Source: Cudoniella acicularis (taxonomy: Eukaryota > Ascomycota > Leotiomycetes > Helotiales > Helotiaceae). Taken from it: a stretch of 11,121 nt of DNA. The stretch lies in the NCBI GenBank assembly GCA_013054445.1, contig JAAMPI010001715.1, forward strand, positions 1 to 11,121, read 5' to 3'. The position numbers and the translations under genes are program-made. Within the stretch, counting starts at the first letter, position 1. Each line of letters begins with the position of its first letter. The notes under the pieces are model-generated. The model worked only from the letters and a program-made list of their open reading frames with translations, had not been told where the DNA came from and did no database searches. This document shows positions 1 through 7,185 of this stretch, piece after piece.

Positions 1-2
1 TA

Positions 3-1349
3 GGGCGAAACAGACGGCAGGATGATCTACGCTCAGATTTGGGATCTGGCTCAGGGCAAAGCAATGTGCGCGGTGAACCGGTTCCGGACCAAGAGGCTGC
101 AGGGCATGGCAGACGGCAGAGTATTTCACAACCAGGCGTAGGATTTGGATTAGGGCAAGGCAGAAGGCACAGTGACGGGAATCCAGGCCAAGTGCGTGGA
201 AATAGAGGAGAAAGTGTCAGAAATGAGACGGACCTTGGTGGAGAATCTAGCAATAGGGGTGGAGGAACAAGACTTGGGTCACAGGCTCGGACCGAGAGTG
301 GCACACAAGAAGAGGCAGGCAGAGCAACAGTAACAAACGGACTCGGAAGAGGTTTAAATCGCGAGCAAGAACCAAATATTCTCGACGGAAGAGATCAGGG
401 ACAGCTGGGAGGCGAACTGCCTGGCACCTTTGGAGGTGGGTTTTACGAGAGCCCGGATGAGCTTGACGGGGACAACGACACACAGGGAAATGATGAGACG
501 AGTGGGACGACAACTGGAAGTAGTGAAGAGGAGGGTGATAATACGGAAGAGAGACATGAAAATCTGAATCTTGGCAATGGCGGTCCTGGTGAACCAGTCA
601 ACGCAAATATGTCTGAGGGAAGCGAGGAAAACGATGTCGTACCCGATTTATACGATCCAAATGCTGATTGGGCAGCGAGGGCAGGAGTTCGCAGACCGGC
701 TCCAGCATACGACTACGCAAACCAAGAGGATTTGGATAGCCATGAAAGCTTCTCAGAAGATAACAATCCACCAGAAGTATCAGAAGATGGAACCTTTATT
801 TTTAGGCGGCGCAACTCAGAAGATGACTCTTCACCGGATGATGACTATTCACCGGAAGTATCAGAAGATGGAACCATTACTTTTAGAAGGCGGCGCAACT
901 CAATAACACACCCCCGAGGACGACGCCAAGGTACAAAAACTGCACAAAAGATCTTGGGTGCTGTATTGGGAGTTGGGGTCGTAAGTGCTAAACCTCGTCA
1001 CGGAGAGTCACAATTGCACATGACACGGCGCCCGCATGCGGCAAGACCTAGAAGGAGTTCGAGATCGCAACCCCCTATTATTGTGGTACCAGCCGCTGCT
1101 CCACTTCCACGTCCAGGAGAATTTCAGCAGGCGAGGGTTTTCCATGAGGCTGTTCCGCAGGGAGCCGGAGTTGGAGCTGACCAGTACCAAGGTCTGGGCG
1201 CGGGTGCGGGAATCCAACAACCAGGGCCATACGGGTATGGAGCGCCTGTGCAGCCTCCCGGCATATATCAACCTGCAGGTCCCCATTGGGCACAGCAACA
1301 GGCAGGAGGTATGCCTCAAGGAGGTTACGCAGCTGGTGGGAATTATTAG
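3..1349 (+). CDS. Low-complexity Gly/acidic/Arg-rich protein, 5' end outside the window
   Basis: The frame is open from the left edge to the TAG at 1347-1349, so this is the 3' part of a gene (about 448 codons here). The first in-frame ATG is only at 609, far inside the open frame, so the true start lies upstream of the window or in an upstream exon. I do not recognise the family. The protein looks disordered: a Gly/Gln/Arg-rich N-terminal half with GLGQGRR-like motifs, an acidic Asp/Glu/Ser middle, basic patches (RRRNS, RGRRQGTK, ARPRRSSRS) that could act in nuclear or nucleic-acid contact, a short hydrophobic stretch (LGAVLGVGVVSAK, about 954-992) and a Pro/Gly/Gln/Tyr-rich tail ending GGNY. 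Two in-frame internal duplications (99 bp and 81 bp offsets) support real coding. Compositional bias makes open frames likelier by chance, but 1.3 kb uninterrupted is strong. Function unknown. Confidence 0.62.
   Translation, partial: GRNRRQDDLRSDLGSGSGQSNVRGEPVPDQEAAGHGRRQSISQPGVGFGLGQGRRHSDGNPGQVRGNRGESVRNETDLGGESSNRGGGTRLGSQARTESGTQEEAGRATVTNGLGRGLNREQEPNILDGRDQGQLGGELPGTFGGGFYESPDELDGDNDTQGNDETSGTTTGSSEEEGDNTEERHENLNLGNGGPGEPVNANMSEGSEENDVVPDLYDPNADWAARAGVRRPAPAYDYANQEDLDSHESFSEDNNPPEVSEDGTFIFRRRNSEDDSSPDDDYSPEVSEDGTITFRRRRNSITHPRGRRQGTKTAQKILGAVLGVGVVSAKPRHGESQLHMTRRPHAARPRRSSRSQPPIIVVPAAAPLPRPGEFQQARVFHEAVPQGAGVGADQYQGLGAGAGIQQPGPYGYGAPVQPPGIYQPAGPHWAQQQAGGMPQGGYAAGGNY
12..209 (+). repeat. 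Degenerate 99-bp in-frame tandem repeat, two copies
   Basis: Copies at 12-110 and 111-209. Two separate anchors share the same 99-bp offset: agacggcag at 12 and 111, and agggcaa(a/g)gca at 53 and 152. The offset is exactly 33 codons, so the duplication keeps the reading frame of the host gene (RRQ...GSGSGQ / RRQ...GLGQGRR). Copies are diverged with small compensating indels. More copies may lie upstream of the window. Confidence 0.5.
771..902 (+). repeat. In-frame duplication, 81-bp offset
   Basis: The 48-bp segment 771-818 recurs as a 51-bp segment at 852-902, 81 bp (27 codons) further on. Both encode PEVSEDGT followed by an Arg cluster and NS (RRRNS in the first copy, RRRRNS in the second). 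The extra codon is one added Arg. Spacing is a multiple of three, so the frame is kept. Confidence 0.75.
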
Positions 1350-2133
1350 TAAGAGCAAGCCGGAATCGTTAATAGACACATCTCAAGACTTTCCCTCATA
1401 GAGATTAGATAATTCCATTAAACTACCATCCGTCCCTATACTCCGCTCTGTCTATTTCTGGTTCACGTCTTATATCTCTCTCTCTTGGCCTTTTATAATA
1501 ATCCGCCCTTTTTTATATAGCCTCTCTCGTCACTTTCACATCTTATAATCACCTGCCTTTTCTTCGCGTGCTCTTTATGTAACCGATTGGCTTTCTTCCG
1601 AATTTCGCTTCGACCTCGGTGCCTAGCCCAAGATCTATGACTGGGAATAATTAACTAGTCACCTCCGTAAATGTAGAACCGATTTTCCCAATCGAAAGAG
1701 CTAGCTCCTTTAATAACTGAAGACTTGGGTTTTCTCATCTAACGAATCTCCATTCTTGGCAAAGCTGAACTCCCTCTTTTGTGTCTCATACAAGCATCCC
1801 ACGGTATCGTCTTTCCCGAATTTCACATTGGCGTGCTCGATACCCCAACCACCACTATGAAACATTTGCTATCGTCGCCGTGGTAGGCCTAAGGGGGGTT
1901 TAAACCTGGTGACAAAGTTCCGTCATCACGCTTGGCGGCTTTAAGTACTTCAAGGGCGGGGTAGTTGTTCATTATATTCGTTAAATTGTGAGGTTAAATT
2001 ACTAGCCACGTGCGAAAGTAAAGGGGGATCCAAAAATGGGCTCCTAAAAGAATCCCTAAGCTTTTTCTAAGTTTGGCTAGTGACAGTAGCTGTAGCAGAG
2101 AAGTCGAAACAGGTCACGCCCTGGCCACGTGAC

Positions 2134-2162
2134 CATGGATCGTGAGGATCAAACGATCCATG
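2134..2162. repeat. Perfect 10-bp inverted repeat, 9-nt spacer
   Basis: CATGGATCGT (2134-2143) and ACGATCCATG (2153-2162) are exact reverse complements separated by nine bases. The left arm starts three bases after a CACGTG. It could be a dyad binding site or simply a DNA hairpin. Confidence 0.55.
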
Positions 2163-2460
2163 ACGCTTGTGATCTGTTAGATCCCACGACCACCACCCAT
2201 ATAGCCATATAGCTTTCCTTTGTGGAGGATATGCTTAACTTGAATACACAACTTCTATACTGATTTACTTGACACTTCAATTGACGACTAAACCCACGGT
2301 TCATGTGATATCGTATACCACGTGACTAAAGAATGTTACACCCTGGTACACTATTCCAGCCCCTGTTCACTATTGCTCACCATTGCTCCCTTTAGCCCAC
2401 CTAGTATTGCCAATAAAGCAACCCTGTTCACCTTTCCAAGCAGAAACAGATTGGTGCAGG

Positions 2461-2506
2461 TTAGGGTTTAGGTTATAAATAAGCTATTGTTTAACCTGAA
2501 CCCTAA
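2461..2506. repeat. Telomere-repeat-like imperfect inverted repeat
   Basis: TTAGGGTTTAGGTTA (2461-2475) pairs with TAACCTGAACCCTAA (2492-2506), 14 of 15 positions complementary, around a 16-nt loop. The arms contain the fungal telomere unit TTAGGG and its complement, pointing away from each other. Confidence 0.5.
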
Positions 2507-3294
2507 TTTGCTTGAGTGTGCTCGCCAAACAACAACGCACGTGACCTACCGCCCCTTTACTCACCTCGCTTCAGCCTCGACTTACCCACCCTCCACGCGT
2601 AGCCTCACCACCTCATATCTGCTCGCCACCACCTTTGCAACTCGAAACCCTTAGTCACTCTCTGTGTTCCTTCAAGATGGGTCCTACACTGGCAGTACTA
2701 TTAAGAATATCAGTTCCTAGCGAGGTCCCCGGTGATTAGAATAGGCTCCCTATTACTAAAATAGCCCGACACCCTAATTCCCCTGTGTTTAACTGAGACT
2801 AGAGTTTCGTCTTTCAATGAATTCTTTATTCAGCTGTTACAATCTTTCATTTACGATGCGCTCCGGCCAGGTACAGCTACAGCGTTGGGATCGCAAGAGA
2901 GACTGGAAGGGAGGGAGTGTTCGTGATATTGATGAGCCTAGTATCTTTCTCACACGACTCCCAACCTCTTGGGACTGGCTAATTGGTGTGCGCACGTTTA
3001 TTTATTGAAGCATGAGGCTGGCACCCGTGCGAACTATATTTACCGCAGAGTGGCAGAGCACAGTAAGCTAGAAATTGTCAGGTAACACAATGACCTGAAA
3101 AATAAACTTTTTTACTACTCCCACCCAAACGTGCCCCTTAACCCGGCATGCATGTCCCACTCAGGGTATGGGCGTTTCTAGAAGCGCTTGCTTTTCAGCC
3201 GCAATCCTGCAATAGCCTCGTCTCACCTCTGGAAAAATGCATAAGTGTTCCTTGACCCCAAATTCTCAACTCTGAATAATCATTCTTTGTTCAG

Positions 3295-4167
3295 ATTCAA
3301 GATATACAAAAAGTTCGAAGGCCCTTCCTGGCCTGAGTATATGCAATGGGAAAACGTAATCGACGCCATCGGTAATTGCAGCCTCTCCGCAGACGCCGCT
3401 AACAGATGGGGAGGTCGTGATAAAGCCTGCTGGAATCAACTGGATTGTGCATTGACCGCAGCCGATGCGTCTCAGCAAGTGTAATATTCGAGTGCAGCTA
3501 CAATTCTGGGGCTTATAAGTATTTCCGATGACAATGAGAGTTGAAGCTAATTGAAGGATAGCTTCCAACGGTCCTCTCATTCTCCGCAAAAAGATACCTG
3601 GTCTTGGACTTAATACACGATATCATTCTACATTTAGCAGCCGGAAGCATTGCAGGTGTTATGGTCTGGCAGGCTACTCTTCTCGGCATGCGTGGTATCA
3701 TAGTCTTCGCATGCTGGACTTGGCACGAACCTTTCACTTGGGTAGGAGTAGGTGGCCTCTCTCACCTGCTTAGCACCATTGCGTGGCGGTTATGTCATGG
3801 CCCAATTGTCCCTTCTTAGAAATGGTCAAGATGGCATTGGAGTCTGTCCCGTTCAGGAGGGAATCTCACCCTGGCCCATCCAAACTGGGCACGCTGTTCG
3901 GATCTTTCATTCCAGGTCATTGGATCAATGAACTACGGGTTTGGGACTCTAATGCTGAGTGGAACTAGTTTGGTTATTCCAGTAAATGGATTGTCAGTGT
4001 TTTGCTTGATGGGATTCGCGAGTATGAGTCCGAGGTTGTTAGCGATTTGGTTGTTAGAAGTGTTTCCTGAGGTGGAGGAGGCAGAGAGGGGAATTATGAT
4101 GGATGTTTTGAAGAAACCGGAAGGGGAGGGCCTGGTGGAATTGTTGAGGGCTGAGGGTGGGCAGTAA
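3295..4167 (+). pseudogene. Decayed multi-pass membrane protein of a fungal-specific family
   Basis: The first part reads in one frame to a TAA at 3482-3484: WPEYMQWENVIDAIGNCSL, then WGGRDKACWNQLDCAL. After the stop the same frame continues with YSSAATILGLI, as expected for this family. A TGA follows at 3542-3544. From 3562 the next frame is open to the final TAA at 4165-4167, interrupted only by TAG 3817-3819. It encodes hydrophobic segments (LDLIHDIILHLAAGSIAGVM; FTWVGVGGLSHLLSTIAWRL; a GFGTLML segment; GLSVFCLMGF...LLAIWLL). The 'GNCSL..WGGRD.AC..L.CAL' block followed by several membrane spans matches, from memory, a large family of uncharacterised Pezizomycotina membrane proteins. The middle portion is shorter than I expect, so a deletion is likely. 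A plausible acceptor (ttctttgttcag, ending 3294) precedes it; upstream exons were not found. No biochemical function is known. Confidence 0.6.
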
Positions 4168-4307
4168 TAGGATGATAGGGATTTCAACTATTGTCTTAGA
4201 GCATACTTTGACTAGGATTAACTTTTGTATAATTGAGTTTAAACTAAGACACCAGAAAAGAAAATGATATTAACTGAATTGAATTTCACAGTAATATACC
4301 TTAATTC
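4168..4307. other. 3' flank of the membrane-protein pseudogene
   Basis: Short spacer of rising AT content between the terminal TAA and the AT-rich block. It contains a 7-bp inverted repeat, gtcttag (4194-4200) and ctaagac (about 4244-4250). No gene is visible. Confidence 0.3.
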
Positions 4308-4620
4308 TGATTATTCCAAAAAAAAATAAAATAAAATAAAAAATAAAATAAAATCTATATTTCGATTATTTTTTCGCTAAATAATATCTAGTTTTTAAAT
4401 ATTTAATTAATTATAGATATATTTATATTTATAATTAAGTTTATTAGATTTAGTCTTTTAAACTTTATAAATTATATTTTTAAAATAATATTTTCTTATT
4501 AAATAATCTTAGTCTTAAAGTCTTTTTAGAAAATAGAATAAGGTCTTATATATATCCGCTATATTAAGAGAATATAGCTATATAAAGCTAAATAGAGGAA
4601 ATATAATACTATTCTATTAT
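4308..4620. repeat. Extremely AT-rich block
   Basis: About 310 bp almost wholly of A and T, with sharp edges against normal-composition sequence and no open frame of note. It starts with a pentanucleotide microsatellite. Such blocks in filamentous ascomycetes are usually transposon copies eroded by repeat-induced point mutation (C to T). No element type can be recognised here, so that origin is an inference. Confidence 0.6.
4318..4354 (+). repeat. (AAAAT)n microsatellite
   Basis: A run of nine A's followed by irregular TAAAA units to 4354; some units carry an extra A. Simple-sequence repeat at the left edge of the AT-rich block. Confidence 0.8.
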
Positions 4621-4652
4621 TACGTATAGCCTGATGTCTTACGTATCAGGCT
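4621..4652. repeat. Nested direct and inverted repeats around TACGTAT
   Basis: TACGTAT occurs directly repeated at 4621-4627 and 4640-4646. Overlapping this, AGCCTGAT (4628-4635) and ATCAGGCT (4645-4652) are perfect reverse complements. It sits exactly at the right border of the AT-rich block, where base composition returns to normal, and could mark a transposon or LTR boundary. Confidence 0.5.
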
Positions 4653-4884
4653 GCCGGAAGTGAGCTAGCCAATCATGTAAGCCAGATTAGCTTAGCCGAG
4701 GCGCTAGGCCTATTATCAGAGCCCTACCAACCTTATGCGCCTTATACGCCGTTATCGTGAGGTCTGCGGGGAACGATAATGAAACACGTGTGTGGGACAG
4801 TTGGTAAATATCCCTGTTTTGTGGCGTTACTAGGGCCCTAGCAGCTGCTATTACTTACGATTATAAAATATTCCCGGTCAGATA
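4653..4884. other. Intergenic, contains back-to-back palindromes
   Basis: No gene is seen. It holds a CACGTG at 4785-4790, a perfect 12-bp palindrome CTAGGGCCCTAG at 4830-4841 and, overlapping its last base, the 8-bp palindrome GCAGCTGC (4841-4848). TA at 4883-4884 is the left flank of the adjacent MITE-like element. Confidence 0.35.
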
Positions 4885-5020
4885 CCCCCCCAGATAATTA
4901 TAACAGTGGGTCCGCTGGCAGGGGTACTCTTGTATAGCAAAACGACCGTGCCAGCCTGGTTTGTATGGGACCCACAATTACAATTATTTAGGGGGGGGGG
5001 AGGGGGGCGGGAAGGGAGAG
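4885..5020. mobile_element. MITE-like element related to the Tc1/mariner copy at 7030-8528
   Basis: Flanked by TA on both sides (4883-4884, 5021-5022), the target duplication of Tc1/mariner elements. Ends are imperfect inverted repeats: 4887-4913 against the complement of 4968-4994 match at 22 of 27 positions. The right end, read inward from 5020, starts CTCTCCC and then gives CCCCTAAATAA.TGTAATT.TGGGTCC, which matches the terminal inverted repeat of the large element in 25 of 27 positions. The interior (about 55 bp) has no coding capacity. I infer a non-autonomous derivative mobilised by the same transposase. The C/G runs at the ends are longer than in the large element, probably by slippage. 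The left end lacks the CTCTCCC start, so the left boundary is less certain than the right. Confidence 0.6.
4991..5016 (+). other. G-quadruplex-prone G-run
   Basis: Ten G's (4991-5000), then A, six G's, C, three G's, AA and three G's (5014-5016). At least four G-tracts with 1-2-base loops satisfy the usual quadruplex pattern. It forms the right end of the MITE-like element, about 340 bp upstream of the bANK start codon. Confidence 0.6.
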
Positions 5021-5354
5021 TATTACGGGAAAAAGCTTTGCTGACCGGGCCGCTTCGCAACTCAAGCTTTTCTAGGATTACGATTCGCCCTTGTATCCTA
5101 ACATAGGTGATGTCTAGGGACCATCATCTAATGTGGGCCGACTTTCACAGTCACTTCATAAAAGAGAGCGCCGCAACTAGGGGTATAAGTAAGCCAGGAC
5201 TTCCCCCATATGTTTTCGGGTTCCTTTCATAATGTTCAGGTCTCGTTCGTGATTTTCAGATCTGCTCATGATTTTTATAGTTCATTCATGGCTTCACGAC
5301 TACACTTTGTTAAAATAATCGCAAAATTCAAAACGTAAATTAAAAAGAGCAGCA
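5021..5354 (+). promoter_or_regulatory. Upstream region of the bANK gene
   Basis: The sequence between the MITE-like element and the ATG. A TATA-like gtataagta lies around 5180-5190, and a degenerate repeat of about 22 bp (tcaggtctcgttcgtgattt, cagatctgctcatgattttt, then agttcattcatgg) spans about 5236-5292. The last 50 bases before the ATG are A-rich. I scanned by eye for the TOXE target 'tox-box' ATCTCNCGNA on both strands of the window and saw none. Confidence 0.35.
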
Positions 5355-6620
5355 ATGCCGACTTCTTCAAAACTAGACGAGAGCTGGACGAAAACAACAG
5401 ATGCTGCGGAGAGAAGGAGAATACAGAACCGGCTTGCTCAAAGAAACTACCGTATGTCACGTAATCCTTTAATGTTTATTTTATCTCCTGTAATAGCTAG
5501 GCATTTAACAGGAAACAACATCAAACAACGCCTACGGCAACTCGAACAGCTCGATAACGCCCTTTCGAAAGGGGTAGACCTCAATGCAGCCACACTCCCA
5601 CGGGAAGAGAATGATGAGGACGACGTGTTACTACAGCAGCAGAACGTTGCTACCTACCCAGTGACCCAGCCGGTAGTGACCCAGCCCGATAGTAACTGCT
5701 ACTGGCTTCCCAATCAAAACGAAATCTCGGTATCAGGTCACGCAGAAATCCAAATGGACAGTTTGACCACACAAATAGAGCCTAACCAATACATCTACGG
5801 CTTAAACCCAGCACACAACAGAGCGCCATCTCCTCAATCTCAACACCAGCAATACACCTCTTTCGGCGTCACCACTGACACCTCCACCTCTCAAGAACCG
5901 CATGCAGCTCTGACATACGACCGCCAATCCTCTGGCCAGACAACTCCCACTCGCCCCCAGCTGCAATACCATAACCGGCACGCATCCGTAGTCACTAGGC
6001 CGCCGCCGCTAGACAGCGCAACGCAATCTGCATTCAGCGTTAGCTCCGCCCCAACACAAATTCACACCCATTCGAATTCCCACTCTCAGCCCCAAGTATA
6101 CAAAATCCACACTCCACCCCCCAGCGACAAAGATTTCAAGCACAACATGGGGCCACACTCACGTCATTCGAGTAAGAGTACTCCCGTGCCGCAAGCCACC
6201 CCGCCAAATCCCGGAGGCCCCGCGAGCGGCACCCCCCTCCACCAAGCCGCGACGAACGGCCATCTCCACATTGTGCGATTCTTACTCTTAAAAGGCGCCA
6301 ATTTAACGGCCCCCAACGAGGCAGGCCAAACAATCCTGCACCTTGCAGCTGAGCGGGGCCACGAAGCAGTGGTCGAATATGTCCTAAGCGGAGATATGAG
6401 CCAATTCATAACAGGCAGCCAGACGGGTGGAGGAGGAGTAAAAGCATTCATCGACAGGGTCGACGACCAAGGCTTCACAGCGATGCATCACGCGGCGGCG
6501 AGCGGGCACGAGGAGTGTGTACGCATTCTTGTCGAGGCAGGTGCTGAGATTGAGAGTCCAGGGACGTCGTCGGTGCTGTCCAGTAGAGAGTCCCCGGGTT
6601 CGAAGGATGACGGGTTCTAG
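5355..6620 (+). CDS. bANK-type transcription factor: bZIP basic region plus ankyrin repeats
   Basis: Two exons, 5355-5451 and 5512-6620, give 401 residues. Residues about 17-33 (DAAERRRIQNRLAQRNYR) are a fungal bZIP basic region with the N-x7-R signature (N25, R33). Splicing places Leu43 ten residues after R33, as in bZIP proteins, but only L43 and L50 fall in heptad register, so there is no real leucine zipper. Residues about 60-270 are Gln/Ser/Pro/Thr-rich and probably disordered. Ankyrin repeats follow: 272-302 (GTPLHQAATNGHLHIVRFLL), 304-326 (GQTILHLAAERGHEAVVEYVL), a Gly-rich insertion, and 353-381 (GFTAMHHAAASGHEECVRIL). This basic-region-plus-ankyrin layout without a zipper defines bANK proteins: TOXE (HC-toxin cluster regulator of Cochliobolus carbonum, about 440 residues) and APF2 (apicidin cluster). 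Likely a nuclear regulator of a secondary-metabolite pathway, but no cluster is visible. The start has a reasonable context (gcagcaATGC). The frame is intact, unlike its neighbours. Confidence 0.88.
   Translation: MPTSSKLDESWTKTTDAAERRRIQNRLAQRNYRMSRNPLMFILSPVIARHLTGNNIKQRLRQLEQLDNALSKGVDLNAATLPREENDEDDVLLQQQNVATYPVTQPVVTQPDSNCYWLPNQNEISVSGHAEIQMDSLTTQIEPNQYIYGLNPAHNRAPSPQSQHQQYTSFGVTTDTSTSQEPHAALTYDRQSSGQTTPTRPQLQYHNRHASVVTRPPPLDSATQSAFSVSSAPTQIHTHSNSHSQPQVYKIHTPPPSDKDFKHNMGPHSRHSSKSTPVPQATPPNPGGPASGTPLHQAATNGHLHIVRFLLLKGANLTAPNEAGQTILHLAAERGHEAVVEYVLSGDMSQFITGSQTGGGGVKAFIDRVDDQGFTAMHHAAASGHEECVRILVEAGAEIESPGTSSVLSSRESPGSKDDGF
5452..5511 (+). other. Intron of the bANK gene (60 bp, in frame)
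   Basis: Donor GTATGT at 5452, acceptor AACAG ending 5511. Removing it joins C5451 to GA5512-5513 as an Arg codon and restores the continuous bZIP sequence NRLAQRNYR-NNIKQRLRQL. The intron length is a multiple of three and has no in-frame stop, so an unspliced transcript would add 20 residues just after the basic region. No strong branch-point consensus is visible. Confidence 0.82.
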
Positions 6621-7029
6621 AAAAAATCCATAATAGTAACTGTATCGATTGCGCGATACCAAGATCTAAATTGGTGATTTTAATTTCTGGGATTTCCAAG
6701 ACGTTCTAGGCTTTCCAGGCTTTTTTTATTCAGGGTTTCTCCATTATCTGCTCTTGCCATGTGCAAGCAAGGCACTATCGCAATGCAGCGCAACTTTAAC
6801 CGGCCCTGCATATTCTAGTGTGTGCTGAGGTACGGGATGTTTCTAAGACTGATTTATTAGGCGACCTCTGATTACGTGCATGGTGAGATTTCAAGGGACT
6901 GGTGGGATTTTGTTCCTGGGCGCTACCTTGTTCCAACCAGAGACACCTGACGCCGGAGGATGCGGTACTGTACACTACCAGCTCCCTACTTTACCTGCCT
7001 CAAGAGGAATGAAAAACCGATGAATCTTA
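6621..7029. other. Spacer between the bANK gene and the Tc1 element
   Basis: Contains the presumed 3' UTR of the bANK gene. T-rich words follow the stop (tttttttatt around 6720). No open frame, repeat or RNA gene is recognised. It ends with the TA target dinucleotide at 7028-7029. Confidence 0.45.
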
Positions 7030-7137
7030 CTCTCCCCTCCCCTAAATAAACGTAATTATCGGCCCTTTGCAAGGGAGGAGACAAGGGAGGAGGCAGGGGG
7101 TAGATCCAGGGGCTGCCAGCCAATTAGAGCCTAGGTT
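7030..7137 (+). repeat. Left terminal inverted repeat of the Tc1 element
   Basis: It begins CTCTCCCCTCCCCTAAATAA immediately after the TA. It contains the purine-rich internal repeat aagggaggagacaagggagg and ends at cctaggtt. Compared with the complement of 8421-8528 it differs at offsets 6, 22, 31, 34, 37, 77 and 83. Confidence 0.93.
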
Positions 7138-7185
7138 TTTATTCGTAACATCAAATGCTTCAAAATGCGCGGCCGACATAATTTA

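Larger units (their letters stand above)
2007..2543. promoter_or_regulatory. Cluster of four CACGTG (E-box) motifs
   Basis: CACGTG occurs at 2007-2012, 2126-2131, 2319-2324 and 2538-2543. Three of the four are followed by AC (CACGTGAC or CACGTGAC-like). Fungal bHLH factors (Cbf1, Pho4 and SREBP types) bind CACGTG. About 2.7 copies are expected by chance in the whole window; seven exist (others at 4785, 8809, 10750), four of them within 540 bp. Whether they are functional, and which gene they would serve, is unknown. Confidence 0.3.
1350..3294. other. Long stretch without a supportable gene
   Basis: No coding region can be defended across these 1.9 kb on either strand. Positions 1430-1570 are pyrimidine-rich with repeated cttataat-like words. 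Positions 2500-2676 are a C/T-rich stretch of the kind found in fungal promoters and 5' UTRs, ending at an ATG (2677) in the context ttcaagATGG, but the frame closes after 14 codons at 2719-2721 and I could not link it by clear splice sites to the broken membrane-protein gene downstream. The individual palindromes and CACGTG motifs are listed separately. Confidence 0.5.

Noticed and set aside
571..906. Plus-strand open frame of 111 codons with an internal repeat
   Set aside because: It lies inside the larger gene in another frame, and its repeat is just that gene's 81-bp-offset duplication read out of frame.
1008..1401. Overlapping open frames on both strands at the end of the first gene
   Set aside because: Shadows of the Pro/Gly-rich tail; no motif, and no start context better than the host frame.
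2817..3008. 63-codon plus-strand frame, considered as an upstream exon of the membrane-protein pseudogene
   Set aside because: Its composition and motifs do not fit the family's N-terminus, and no consistent donor/acceptor pair joins it in the right phase.
4878..5106. Open frames of about 60 codons on both strands
   Set aside because: They are produced by the palindromic ends and G/C runs of the MITE-like element.
6136..6699. Four minus-strand open frames opposite the ankyrin region
   Set aside because: Antisense shadows of a GC-rich coding exon with a well-supported plus-strand product.
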